A stretch of 64,000 nucleotides of DNA from Geomonas sp. RF6 (GTDB lineage Bacteria; Desulfobacterota; Desulfuromonadia; Geobacterales; Geobacteraceae), in contig NZ_CP087999.1 in assembly GCF_021044625.1 (NCBI RefSeq), positions 1,753,001-1,817,000 on the forward strand, written 5' to 3'. Each line of letters starts with the position of its first letter. Within the stretch, counting starts at the first letter, position 1. Below the pieces are notes generated by a model. The model did not search any database. It had not been told where the DNA came from and saw nothing but the letters and a program-made list of their open reading frames with translations. Made by a program: the position numbers and the translations under genes. Below are positions 55,017 through 63,875 of this stretch, in pieces.

Positions 55017-56191
55017 CCTTCGGACTTTCCGCCGTTGCTGCAGGACTAGCTGGAAAGCTGGGCGAAATGAAAACGCCTGAACGCACGGGTTCGCCCGAGT
55101 TCAAGAAGAGGCAGGCGATCCGCGAGTACAATGCTCTGCTCGACCGGACAGATCCAACCCAGCCGGCTGGGGCGCCGAACATGCCGTGTCTGCGCAGTGA
55201 AAAGGCGTCGCGGAGGAAGAAAAGGCACGACCTGATAAGGAAAGCACAGAATAATGCAGCTATTGAAGCAGACCCTGCGAAGAAAACAGCTATTCTGGCA
55301 TCGGCGGATCGGCTTGCTAAGGACATGGATCGAGTCGAGGATGCGAGACTGGCACTTCATACCTACACAGCGAACGAAGTAGAGGCTGAGCAGGAGGCGT
55401 TCCTGAAGCCATTGCGAAATGAAGCGCCCCCTGGGTTCAAGATGGCGTCCCTTGATGAGATGGCGGAAGATTTTGGAGTCGACAAGGCGAAGCTCACGGA
55501 CCTCCTGAATCCTGAAAAGAACCCCAGCCAGAGGATAATGGTGTATGAGCGCGATGTTGAGTTACTTGGTCCTGGCCCCAAATACACAATAGCCTTCCGT
55601 GGGTCGACGCTTGATGAGGCAGACTGGAACAATAACGGTCAAAATGAAGCTGGCTTCGAGGCACCGCATCAGGCCAATGCTGCGGCGCTTGGGATCTTTC
55701 TCGCAAAAGGTGCGGAAAAAAAATCGCTCGATATAGACACTTTAGTTAGTGCAACGGGGCACTCAAAAGGGGGATCTGAAGCACAGGCGTTTGCCGCAGC
55801 TTCAGGGAGTTCTGCTCGCATATATAATCCCGCAGGCTTTGATCCCGCTCAATACTCATTGACGCATAATGTAAGGCCGAGTCAGATGAGAATCGATCGT
55901 ACCACGGTCATTGATCGTGACGCCGATGGTGAAATGATTGAGTCTACACCTCTTGAACCCCACACCGACCCCCTATATTTCGCCCAACATTGCGGCATCA
56001 CTCAGTTCATAATGAAAAAGCCAGTGACAACCGGCCCACCCCGAGAGCTGGCACCCATTGATCCAGATCTCAGCGTGCCAAGCACAGAGGAGTCGAATAC
56101 CGAAGCGCATTCCATGCTTCAGGTTATAGAGGCACTTGAACGAGACAAAAGAAGGGATCAAGGAGGATTGAACAGCTATGTTGGAGGGTAA
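55013..56191 (+). CDS. Lipase-like alpha/beta-hydrolase, possible secreted effector
   Basis: A 392-residue protein. Residues 1-120 are charged and helical (KKRQAIREYNALLDRTDPTQ, KRHDLIRKAQNNAAIEAD) with no signal peptide; residues 170-280 resemble a lipase_3/Tle fold with YTIAFRGSTLDEADW and the nucleophile elbow GHSKGGSEAQAFAAASG; HTDPLYFAQHCGI may supply later residues. The absence of a signal peptide, an adaptor-like gene in front and two immunity-like lipoproteins after fit a type VI or contact-dependent phospholipase effector. No T6SS genes are in the window. Confidence 0.8.
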   Translation: MTFGLSAVAAGLAGKLGEMKTPERTGSPEFKKRQAIREYNALLDRTDPTQPAGAPNMPCLRSEKASRRKKRHDLIRKAQNNAAIEADPAKKTAILASADRLAKDMDRVEDARLALHTYTANEVEAEQEAFLKPLRNEAPPGFKMASLDEMAEDFGVDKAKLTDLLNPEKNPSQRIMVYERDVELLGPGPKYTIAFRGSTLDEADWNNNGQNEAGFEAPHQANAAALGIFLAKGAEKKSLDIDTLVSATGHSKGGSEAQAFAAASGSSARIYNPAGFDPAQYSLTHNVRPSQMRIDRTTVIDRDADGEMIESTPLEPHTDPLYFAQHCGITQFIMKKPVTTGPPRELAPIDPDLSVPSTEESNTEAHSMLQVIEALERDKRRDQGGLNSYVGG

Positions 56192-56192
56192 C

Positions 56193-57026
56193 GTGCGACC
56201 TGCCGCAAACACTGCCCCGGCAGCTGAGATCAGGAGGCTTTTGAGGCAACTCATTTCATCCAGTCTTTTGCTTCTGTTGACTGGAAGCTGCAGCGAGACA
56301 AAGGGAGTCACAATGAATCCAGAGACATATTTTTCCGGCCAGCAACTTGCCGCTTACAATCTAGCGCGACGCGGCGAGACAGAGCGGTTGCTCAAGGCTG
56401 TAAAGGAAGGGGTCGACCTAAACTGTCCTGGGCAGCAGAGACTTACTATGCTGGGGTTTGCTGTACTTACAGCTGACCACGACGCCATTGTTAACCTTGT
56501 GCGGGCTGGAGCCAATCCAAATCAAGTGATTCCCAGAGCAGGATCCCCGGCCATCCTTGCAATAACAAAACACTTCAATCCACCCCGAACTGAAGCGGTT
56601 GCAGCACTGCTAGATGCTGGGTATGACCCCAACCAGATTCTCGGCGAAGGGACACCCTACTTGTTTTACTTTGTCGACTACAGCCACTGGCTAGGCCTGA
56701 GGCTTGCCCTGCAGCGGGGCGGCAATATCAATGTGAGAAGGTCAAACGGCGAATCGCTTCTTGCGTATGTCGTAGAAAGGGGAGAGCTATCTCAGGCACG
56801 CGACCTGATTGCAGCAGGCGCAGATGTCACGCTACGTAGCGCACAAGACGATACCGCCCTACTTGCCATTGAGTACCATATCCGTCGAGGTGACCCTTCA
56901 TTGCGGGAGGTGTGGAGGGAGATGCTCGAGTTCCGGGAGTTCCTCCTCAGCAAGCTGACCGATCCAAAAGACCGCCGCACTGTTTTTACCGATCTGGTAG
57001 AGGAGAAGATCCGCCAGAATCCTTGA
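56193..57026 (+). CDS. Ankyrin-repeat lipoprotein, putative immunity protein 1
   Basis: A 277-residue lipoprotein: signal peptide SSSLLLLLTGSC with lipobox Cys, then ankyrin-like repeats (LGFAVLTADHDAIVNLVRAG, AVAALLDAGYDPNQIL, YVVERGELSQARDLIAAGAD). GTG 56193 is chosen: GGAGGGTAAC precedes it, and the paralogue at 57051 starts in the same way (GTGCGA), giving identical lengths. The upstream ATG at 56178 overlaps the lipase end. Anchored in the outer membrane or periplasm it could block the lipase; this is inferred from position. Confidence 0.8.
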   Translation: MRPAANTAPAAEIRRLLRQLISSSLLLLLTGSCSETKGVTMNPETYFSGQQLAAYNLARRGETERLLKAVKEGVDLNCPGQQRLTMLGFAVLTADHDAIVNLVRAGANPNQVIPRAGSPAILAITKHFNPPRTEAVAALLDAGYDPNQILGEGTPYLFYFVDYSHWLGLRLALQRGGNINVRRSNGESLLAYVVERGELSQARDLIAAGADVTLRSAQDDTALLAIEYHIRRGDPSLREVWREMLEFREFLLSKLTDPKDRRTVFTDLVEEKIRQNP

Positions 57027-57050
57027 AGTGACGCTGTCTTGGAGGATATC

Positions 57051-57884
57051 GTGCGACTTAAGGCGAATCGAGGCTCCTCAAGGGCTGAAAATATTCTGAA
57101 ACGGCTATTTCCAGCCGGCCTTCTGCTTGTTCTGCTTGGGAGCTGTAGTAGCGAAACAAGCGGGAGCACGCTGAATCCTGAGAGGTATTTTTCAGGCCAG
57201 CAACTCGCCGCTTACCATCTGGCGCAACGCGGCGAGACAGAGCGGTTGATGAAGTCGGTACGGGATGGGGTTGATTTAAACAGCCCGGGTTATCAAGAAA
57301 TCACTATGCTTGGGTTTGCAGTTGTTACAGCTGATCACAAAGCCATTGTTAGCCTGATGCGTGCCGGAGCGAATCCAAATCAGATAATTCCCAGAGCAGG
57401 ATCCCCGGCGGTGCTTGCGATAACACAACACTTCAATCCACCCCGAACCGAAGCGGTTGCAGCACTGCTGGATGCTGGCTATGACCCCAACCAGATCCTC
57501 GGCGCAGGCAGACCCTATTTGTTCTACTTTGTGGATTACTTTCACTGGGCAGGCTTAAGGCTGGCACTGCACCGGGGCGGCGACATCAATGTAAGAAGGA
57601 CCAATGGCAAGTCCCTTCTTACCTATGTTGTGGAACGGGGTGATCTATCCCACGCACGTGACTTAATTGCTGCAGGCGCAGATGTCACCCTCCGCAGCAC
57701 ACGAGACGACACCGCGCTACTTGCCATTGAGAGTCACATCCGCCGAGGGGACCCTTCGATACGGGAGGTGTGGAGGGAGATGCTTGATTTCCGGGAGTTG
57801 CTCCTCAGCAAACTGACCGATCCAAAGGATCGCCGCACCGTTTTCACCGATCTGGTAGAGGAGAAGATCCGCCAGAATCCTTGA
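57051..57884 (+). CDS. Ankyrin-repeat lipoprotein, putative immunity protein 2
   Basis: A 277-residue paralogue of the previous gene, with near-identical stretches (AGSPAVLAITQHFNPPRTEA; LTDPKDRRTVFTDLVEEKI) and lipobox LLVLLGSCSSE. It begins 24 bp after it with GTG 57051 preceded by GGAGG. Duplicated immunity genes with diverged spacer segments are typical of polymorphic toxin loci, where they protect against variant effectors. Confidence 0.8.
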   Translation: MRLKANRGSSRAENILKRLFPAGLLLVLLGSCSSETSGSTLNPERYFSGQQLAAYHLAQRGETERLMKSVRDGVDLNSPGYQEITMLGFAVVTADHKAIVSLMRAGANPNQIIPRAGSPAVLAITQHFNPPRTEAVAALLDAGYDPNQILGAGRPYLFYFVDYFHWAGLRLALHRGGDINVRRTNGKSLLTYVVERGDLSHARDLIAAGADVTLRSTRDDTALLAIESHIRRGDPSIREVWREMLDFRELLLSKLTDPKDRRTVFTDLVEEKIRQNP

Positions 57885-57989
57885 GACCGTGGGACTTCCG
57901 CTGAAGCCATCGCGGATGCTTCCATGGAGGCATCGCCGTCAGCTGACGAGTCAAAAACCGCTACAATGGAAGTCGCGGACTCAGTCGCC

Positions 57990-58050
57990 GGGTCAGGCTT
58001 TGCAACTGGGAATTGAGTCAGGGCAAATGCCAATATGCAAAGCCTGACCC
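57990..58050. repeat. Palindromic GGGTCAGGCTTTGCA element
   Basis: A perfect 15-bp inverted repeat (57990-58004 and 58036-58050) with a 31-bp loop, 28 bp before the left end of the IS30 element. Related to 45590-45654. Confidence 0.8.
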
Positions 58051-58077
58051 CACAGCTATGACCCCACAGCGGTGAAT

Positions 58078-59073
58078 TCAAGTTGTAAATGCACCACCGA
58101 ATGATGCACGCAGAACTTCCGCAGGAGTCCGGTAGCCGAGGCACTTTCGTGGTCGATCGTTGACCTGTTTCACGACCTGCTGAATTTCTTCCTCTGATAG
58201 GGTCCTGAAGTCGAACCCCTTCGGAAAGTAGTGCCGCAAGATGCCGTTTGTGTTCTCATTGGTGCCACGCTGCCAAGACGCATAAGGATCCGCGAAATAC
58301 ACGGTAAGCCCTGTCTTAGTTTCCAGATCTTTGAATTCCGCAAACTCACTACCGTTATCAACGGTTACTGTCTGGCAGAGGATCTCGGGCAGAGGGCTGA
58401 AGCACCTCGCGCTATGATCCGTCATGGTTGCGGCCCTTCTGTCTGCGAGTCTTGCGGCAAGTAAAAAGCGGCTCTTGCGCTCAACGTACGTGGCAAGGTT
58501 TCCTGCGCCTTTCGCACCGTGCAGCGTGTCGCCTTCCCAGTCCCCAAATCGTTCTCTGGTACCAACTACTGCCGGCCTCTCCTTAATTGAGACTCGACCC
58601 GGAATGAACCGCCGTCCTGCGCAGTAGCGCGTTTGCCTACGGCGATTCCGCCTCCGACGGCGAAGATGCTTGTGAAGCTCGCCACCTTCTCTGGCGTCTA
58701 GGTAAATCCAGCGGTAGATGGTTTCATGACTGATGCGCATCGCCCGGTCCATTGGGAAATCCATTTTGAGCCTGGCGGCAATGGCTTCAGGTGGCCAATC
58801 CAGCATCAATTTCTCTTCAACGTAAGCGACCAGATCGGCGTTGTCCTGCCGCCGGAAAGACCTGGGCTGGTGACGACGTTTAAGCGCAGTGCCATGCGTG
58901 AAGGTGTACCAGTAAACTCCATCGGGGTATGTCGGGCCGTTGCGCGCAATCTCGCGCATGATGCTTGTGTGATGGCGTCCAAGCCTACGGCCGATTTCGC
59001 GAAGGCTAAATTTCGCCACCTTCAAATGGCTGATGACATATCGCTCATTTTCTGTAAGATGCGTGTGGGACAT
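58078..59073 (-). CDS. IS30-family transposase
   Basis: A 331-residue transposase. The N-terminal HTH (ISHLKVAKFSLREIGRRLGR, HHTSIMREIARNG) and the DDE core (GDWEGDTLHG, TVDNGSEFAEFKDLE, WQRGTNENTNGILRHYFPKG) are intact, as is YRTPAEVL at the end. ATG 59073 fits the family; the frame is open to 59112. The gene seems functional. Confidence 0.94.
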   Translation of the reverse strand: MSHTHLTENERYVISHLKVAKFSLREIGRRLGRHHTSIMREIARNGPTYPDGVYWYTFTHGTALKRRHQPRSFRRQDNADLVAYVEEKLMLDWPPEAIAARLKMDFPMDRAMRISHETIYRWIYLDAREGGELHKHLRRRRRNRRRQTRYCAGRRFIPGRVSIKERPAVVGTRERFGDWEGDTLHGAKGAGNLATYVERKSRFLLAARLADRRAATMTDHSARCFSPLPEILCQTVTVDNGSEFAEFKDLETKTGLTVYFADPYASWQRGTNENTNGILRHYFPKGFDFRTLSEEEIQQVVKQVNDRPRKCLGYRTPAEVLRASFGGAFTT

Positions 59074-59170
59074 GGCGGGCTCCTCCTGGGGTATGTGTTG
59101 GTCGCGCTTCACACACTACCAGATTTGCCTGTCATGTCCTGCTTTTACATCAACTGGTGCAATTAAGAAT
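58078..59170 (-). mobile_element. IS30-family insertion sequence
   Basis: The element comprises the transposase gene 58078-59073 plus flanks. Imperfect terminal repeats are visible: GTTGTAAATGCACCA on the left (58083-58097) and TTCTTAATTGCACCA on the right (complement of 59155-59170). No target duplication is certain. It lies between the palindrome at 57990 and the selW-like gene. Confidence 0.7.
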
Positions 59171-59283
59171 AGAATCCACCAGCTACTGACTCTGCCCCGG
59201 CACCAGAACCCAAACGGCAGGCTGCCGTCTTCTAAGAGATATGTGGCGCCTGTGCATCATAGACAAGTGACAAGGGAGGTTAT

Positions 59284-59508
59284 ATGGACGTCGTTATCAC
59301 CTACTGCGGAAGTTGAAACTATCTTCCTCATGCTTCCAGGGTGGAAGCGGAACTGAAGGCGCAGTTTCCGAATGTGAAAGTCACGCTGGTAGAAGGGAGT
59401 GGTGGTGTTTTCGATGTGGTGTGTGACGGGAAGCTCATATTTTCCAAACAGAAGATGGAAGAACCGCGCTTTCCCGAAGATGGTGAAGTTTCCAACCTGA
59501 TAGCGTGA
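59284..59508 (+). CDS. selW: SelW-like (Rdx family) selenoprotein, Sec at TGA 59314
   Basis: Reading through TGA 59314-59316 gives 74 residues: VVITYCGSU at the start (CxxU), NYLPHASRVEAELKAQFP, LVEGSGGVFDVVCDGKLIFS and EPRFPEDGEVSNLIA. This is a complete Rdx/SelW thioredoxin-like redox protein; other members have CxxC at that place. GGGAGG lies four to five bases before the ATG. A hairpin GCTTCC/GGAAGC follows the TGA. An ordinary gene call misses it, as the frame stops after ten codons. It is 29 kb from tRNA-Sec. Confidence 0.92.
59314..59348 (+). promoter_or_regulatory. Bacterial SECIS candidate for the selW-like gene
   Basis: After TGA 59314-59316, 15 nt precede a perfect 6-bp stem, GCTTCC (59332-59337) with GGAAGC (59343-59348), closed by loop AGGGT (59338-59342) 22-26 nt past the TGA. 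Position and G-rich loop fit SelB recognition. Confidence 0.82.
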
Positions 59509-59751
59509 TCAGGTGAAAGAGTGGGACGCCTTCAATCAAGAATTTCTCCAACGCATATTTCACGTGCGTCCCCTTCTCCATTATTGACCGAAAAGATGCT
59601 CGCCGCTCAAAGCGGCTACTCCCGGCGGCACTGGTTGGCTGACTGTGTGGTGGGGAGTAAATTCCCAAGAGATGTCGCGCTTTCCACCAGAGGTCTTGGC
59701 AGCCTATCTCGCTCATGACAGCGTCTACCGGCCCTTCGTATATCGGAGTCC

Positions 59752-60861
59752 TTACGAGGGATAACTCTCCACGTCGATCTTGAACTCTGCCCCCAGGCCG
59801 ATGTTACGGACTGTGAAGTTGCCGGCCATGTGCTTCTCGATTATCAATTTGCCGATGAAGAGCCCGAGGCCGGTGCCTTTGTCCGGGCCCTTCGTTGTGA
59901 CATATTGATCGAAGATCTGTTCTATGATGTGCTGGGCGATGCCACCAGCATTATCTGCGACGGTGATGATGGTCCTGCCATTCTCGCAGTAGGTCCGTAT
60001 CTGTATTCTGCGCACCTCGCAGTCCTTTAGCTCCAGGAAGGCGTCCCGAGAGTTAAGGAGAATGTTTAGTAGCACCTGCGATAGCTCATTGGCCTGCCCA
60101 TAGAGTGCAGGCGCCCCTATCACCTCAACCTCAACCACAATCTGGTCTTCCATCAGGCTGTCTTGAACTAGATTCAATGCCATTGCTATTAAGTCGGCCG
60201 TCTTCAGAGACTCTCTTCTCACGGTACTGCAAAAGAAGTACCTGAAAGCGTTTATGGTATCTGAGATATGCTGGATCAGATCGGTCGCTTTTTCAAGTTT
60301 CTGTGACAGGTATTGTTCGGTTAGTTCCCTCCGTTCGTTCAGCATCGCGACATCCTCAAAGATCACGCCGAGGATGTTCAGCGGCTGACGCCACTGATGG
60401 GCAATGTTGTCAATCATCTCTCCCATCGTCGCAAGCCGGCTTTGGTGAATCAGCAGTTCCTCCCTCTCCCGGAGCGCAGCCAGTGTTTGCATGCGCTCCT
60501 CCGTTTCAAATTTCAGGGAATCAAGCGCCGATTTCAGCTCAACCGTCCGCTCCTGCACTCGTTTTTCCAACTGGTCGTACGAGTCTTGCAGCTCTTGCTG
60601 CATCGTGTTGTGCCTACTGTCGATCAAAGCGGCGATTGCCCCGCTGACTTCACCATTTTCATCATACAACGCGACAGCGTCCCCAGCGATGTCACAAGAA
60701 GTGCCGTCCTCATATGTGAGAGTGATTCTCACCGCTCTCATGCCGACCTCCGGGGTACTACCAGGATGCTCATGCGTCCGTCCCCGTCCCAAAAGCCAAA
60801 GTTCTTTGCCGTCTGTCTTCTGGACTTTTGGCTCCTCGCACAAATTTTCCTCCAGTCTCAT
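59752..60861 (-). CDS. PAS-containing sensor histidine kinase
   Basis: A 369-residue soluble kinase. Residues 1-95 form a partial PAS domain with its PAC end (EDGTSCDIAGDAVALYDENG, EVSGAIAALIDS). A coiled coil follows (QDSYDQLEKRVQERTVELKS), then the H box IAHQWRQPLN near residue 173, N box NILLNSRDAF, G1 DNAGGI and G2 GTGLGLFI. GGAG precedes ATG 60861. The N-terminal part of the PAS is short, so it may be truncated. The AraC-like gene at 61032 is upstream on the same strand but no partner response regulator is obvious. Confidence 0.9.
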   Translation of the reverse strand: MRLEENLCEEPKVQKTDGKELWLLGRGRTHEHPGSTPEVGMRAVRITLTYEDGTSCDIAGDAVALYDENGEVSGAIAALIDSRHNTMQQELQDSYDQLEKRVQERTVELKSALDSLKFETEERMQTLAALREREELLIHQSRLATMGEMIDNIAHQWRQPLNILGVIFEDVAMLNERRELTEQYLSQKLEKATDLIQHISDTINAFRYFFCSTVRRESLKTADLIAMALNLVQDSLMEDQIVVEVEVIGAPALYGQANELSQVLLNILLNSRDAFLELKDCEVRRIQIRTYCENGRTIITVADNAGGIAQHIIEQIFDQYVTTKGPDKGTGLGLFIGKLIIEKHMAGNFTVRNIGLGAEFKIDVESYPS

Positions 60862-61031
60862 ATGCGCTCCATATCTGTTGTCAGCCTGTAAGTCCAGCAC
60901 ATGACGGGGCTGTAAGGATCAGCGGACGGGGTTGCCATAAGCGGCTGCTCGTGGCGGCTAGACTATAAGGGAGCCAGAAATTGGTCGTCTTGTGTTATTT
61001 TGCTGAATGAATGCAAACTATGGGTGGAACT

Positions 61032-61565
61032 TTACCCTTTGGGGTTCCATGAGGAAGGAGGTGAGCCTGTGATACGTTGAAACCATTTGGTGAATTCGCT
61101 CTGGTCACTGAATCCGCAATGGACGGCTACATGCGCAAGAGGGGACATACCTTGGGCCATGAGGTCCAAAGCTAGATTGATGCGACTGTTGATCATGAAC
61201 TGGATGGGACTGACGGAGAAGTATCTCTTGAACTCCCGGCTGAAGTGGAACTTGCTAAGGCATGCCTCGCTGGCGATCCTCTCGAGGTATAACGGCTCGG
61301 AGCAGTGATCCTGGATGTACTGCGCGGCCCTGATGAGTCGCTCCGGCACAAGACTTTCCGGGGCAGCGCGCAAGTCAGGGCGGTCTGCGACTATGATGGT
61401 AACTTCGGGATACGAGGATCTGAGGTTGGCCAGCAGATTGAGCCGGGAAGGGCCGAGCATTTCGGCATCGAGAACGACAGCAACTACGCCGGAGGAGGCC
61501 AGGAACTCCATATCCTCCGTGTGGTTCTGAAAAACTATGACAGAAGATCTATTCGACGTTGTCAT
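61032..61565 (-). CDS. AraC-family regulator with a degenerate receiver-like N-terminus
   Basis: A 177-residue protein. The C-terminal 100 residues hold two HTH motifs (YLERIASEACLSKFHFSREF; PLAHVAVHCGFSDQSEFTKW). The first 70 residues (VIVFQNHTEDMEFLASSGV, VVLDAEMLG) look like the remains of a receiver without a proper phosphorylation site. ATG 61565 is chosen as GGGGGG lies upstream. It lies 170 bp upstream of the kinase gene on the same strand. Confidence 0.85.
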   Translation of the reverse strand: MTTSNRSSVIVFQNHTEDMEFLASSGVVAVVLDAEMLGPSRLNLLANLRSSYPEVTIIVADRPDLRAAPESLVPERLIRAAQYIQDHCSEPLYLERIASEACLSKFHFSREFKRYFSVSPIQFMINSRINLALDLMAQGMSPLAHVAVHCGFSDQSEFTKWFQRITGSPPSSWNPKG

Positions 61566-61649
61566 GTGCAGCCCCCCTTGATAAGGGACCTTTGCTACAT
61601 GCACCTCAAAAAGCCTATCTGGATATTGTATGTGACCGGAGGTCATAGT

Positions 61650-61800
61650 GTCTGTGAGTACCTTTTAGGTAATTATGTTTACCGAGATCTTGAATGTCAA
61701 TATCTTCTGCTTTGAGGACGATTGACCTCTGTTCCCTCCGTGGGGCCTCACGCAGGGCCCGTTCCTGCCTGGCTTGTTCGGTGACGTCCCGAAGTTCACC
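61650..61800 (-). pseudogene. Remnant of a PAS/PAC sensor protein
   Basis: On the minus strand 61650-61800 reads GELRDVTEQARQERALREA, the PAC-linker pattern of PAS sensor proteins, then runs to a stop. No start or rest of the protein is present. It takes up part of the 414-bp gap (61566-61979), which otherwise shows nothing. Confidence 0.5.
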
Positions 61801-61979
61801 ACCTTCTCCACGGCTTACCTACAATGCGCTGGGGTTGCAGCAGCGCTCAAACGCTCAGAATAGCTACACCGGGTGGCAAGAGGGGGTTGATCCGTGCGCA
61901 ACAAGGGGTTGATGTTCCGCGGCAAACCAGCTATCTTCCTCTTTTCACGAACAGACAGTTCCAAAAGGACCACTCTACT

Positions 61980-62714
61980 GTGACCAAAAAGACAGATTCA
62001 ATCTATGCTGCGCCCTTGCAGGAAATGATCGACTTTAAATTCGATGAACGGGTCGTTGCGGTTTTTCCCGATATGATACAACGCTCCGTTCCCGGGTACG
62101 GCATGATCATATCCAATATCGGCATCCTCGCCGGGAAGTACGCCCAGCCCGGGAGCCACTGCTATGATCTCGGCTGTTCGCTCGGAGCGGCCACCCTCGC
62201 GATGCGCCAGCGCATCAAGCAGCCGGAGTGCGACATAATCGCTGTTGATAACTCCCCCGCAATGATCGAGCGCGGGCGGGAGCTCCTCGCGCGCGATTCC
62301 GTGCCAACCGTTCCGGTGACGATGATCTGTGCCGATATCCAGGAGGTGGCTATCGAGAACGCCTCGGTAGTCGTCCTCAACTTTACCCTGCAGTTCATCC
62401 CGCCGGCGCAGCGTCTGGCGCTGATTCAGCGGATCCATGCGGGGCTGAGACCAGGCGGCATCCTCATCCTCTCAGAAAAGATCGCCTTCAGCGAGCCGGT
62501 GCGACAGCACTTTCATGAAGAGTTGCATCACGACTTCAAACGGGCCAACGGCTACAGCGACCTCGAGATCAGCCAAAAGCGCTCGGCGCTGGAAAAGGTG
62601 ATGATCCCGGAGACCCTCTCCTGTCACCAGGAGCGGCTGGAGGCCGCGGGATTCTCTTCCTCAGATCTGTGGTTCCAGTGCTTCAACTTTGCCTCTCTGG
62701 TTGCGATAAAATGA
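61980..62714 (+). CDS. cmoA: Carboxy-S-adenosyl-L-methionine synthase CmoA
   Basis: A 244-residue SAM-dependent enzyme that makes carboxy-SAM from SAM and prephenate. [47 protein letters not shown] and [10 protein letters not shown] all fit CmoA. GTG 61980 is the only start that agrees with the family (E. coli 247 aa), preceded by AAGGA at some distance. Its TGA overlaps the cmoB ATG. Function: first step of cmo5U34 formation in tRNA. Confidence 0.94.
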   Translation: MTKKTDSIYAAPLQEMIDFKFDERVVAVFPDMIQRSVPGYGMIISNIGILAGKYAQPGSHCYDLGCSLGAATLAMRQRIKQPECDIIAVDNSPAMIERGRELLARDSVPTVPVTMICADIQEVAIENASVVVLNFTLQFIPPAQRLALIQRIHAGLRPGGILILSEKIAFSEPVRQHFHEELHHDFKRANGYSDLEISQKRSALEKVMIPETLSCHQERLEAAGFSSSDLWFQCFNFASLVAIK

Positions 62715-63682
62715 AATTTTACGACACCCTCTATCCGCAACTCGCCGCCATGGGGCAGGAGCGCTGGGCAGAGCAACTGCAAGCGACCCTACCGGAAAGA
62801 CTGGACCTCGACGGGCACGGCAAGATGGCGGCGTGGCTAAGCGCCCTCCAGTCGCTGCCGGAGATACGTCCCTCCCGAATCGAGCTGAAAGACAATGTCA
62901 CCATCGGCTGCAGCAGCGATCTTGGTGACATCGACAGGGAGGAGCTGATCGCTCAACTCCAGGCATTTCACCCGTGGAGAAAAGGGCCCTACAACTTCTT
63001 CGGCATCAAGATCGATACCGAGTGGCGGTCGGACTGGAAGTGGGATCGCGTTTTTCCGCACATCCAGCCGCTGGCGGGACGCAGGGTCCTCGACGTCGGC
63101 TGCGGCAACGGCTATCACGGCTGGCGCATGCGCGGCGCCGGCGCCGATTTCGTGCTCGGGATCGAGCCGTTTCTCCTCTCGGTGCAGCAGTTCCAGGTGA
63201 TGCAGCGCTACATACGCGATCCGCAGCATCATGGCATCCCCATCGGCATCGAGGATGTCCCCCCCGATCTCGCCTGCTTCGACAGCGTCTTCTCCATGGG
63301 CGTCCTGTACCATCGTCGTTCCCCCCTGGACCATCTTTTCGAGCTGAAGGGGTGCCTGCGCCGGGGGGGACAACTGATTCTGGAGACGCTGATTGTGGAA
63401 GGGGATCAGCAGACGATCTTCATGCCGGAGGGACGCTACGCGAAGATGCGCAATGTGTGGTTTCTGCCGTCGATTGCGGCGATGATGTTGTGGCTGCAGC
63501 GGTGCGGATTCACCGAGATTGCCTGCGTCGACACCAACCGCACCAGCCGCGAGGAGCAGCGCTCGACGGAGTGGATGCACTTTGAGTCGCTGGCGGATTT
63601 TCTTGATCCGGATGACCCGGAGAAGACGATCGAAGGGCACCCGGCACCGCTGAGGGCGGTTTTCACTGCGACGAGGCCATAG
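62711..63682 (+). CDS. cmoB: tRNA carboxymethyluridine synthase CmoB
   Basis: A 323-residue enzyme that transfers the carboxymethyl group from carboxy-SAM to ho5U34. [39 protein letters not shown] and [19 protein letters not shown] mark CmoB, length identical to E. coli. ATG overlaps the cmoA stop (ATGA), so translation is coupled. Confidence 0.95.
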   Translation: MKFYDTLYPQLAAMGQERWAEQLQATLPERLDLDGHGKMAAWLSALQSLPEIRPSRIELKDNVTIGCSSDLGDIDREELIAQLQAFHPWRKGPYNFFGIKIDTEWRSDWKWDRVFPHIQPLAGRRVLDVGCGNGYHGWRMRGAGADFVLGIEPFLLSVQQFQVMQRYIRDPQHHGIPIGIEDVPPDLACFDSVFSMGVLYHRRSPLDHLFELKGCLRRGGQLILETLIVEGDQQTIFMPEGRYAKMRNVWFLPSIAAMMLWLQRCGFTEIACVDTNRTSREEQRSTEWMHFESLADFLDPDDPEKTIEGHPAPLRAVFTATRP

Positions 63683-63827
63683 GTTTGCAGGGATTTATTA
63701 GTTTTCTGAATCTTTCTGCCCCGGTCCGCACGATCGACCGGGTTCTACACCCCACTCTCCCCTAGCTTAACGCCACCCTCCTGCGAATTTATTCCCTTCT
63801 GCACCTCTAATGACTTGCTAGTGCCTT

Positions 63828-63851
63828 TTAAGGCCAGTATACTGGCCTTAA
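63828..63851. promoter_or_regulatory. 24-bp perfect palindrome before the last gene
   Basis: TTAAGGCCAGTATACTGGCC plus TTAA is fully self-complementary and lies 24 bp before the GTG start at 63876. The centre GTATAC overlaps a possible -10 region, so a dimeric repressor there would block transcription. The stretch 63683-63827 has a weak hairpin (CCGGTC/GACCGG at 63721-63741) and nothing else. Confidence 0.6.
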
Positions 63852-63875
63852 TCCCGTTCTTTAGGAGGTAGTCCT

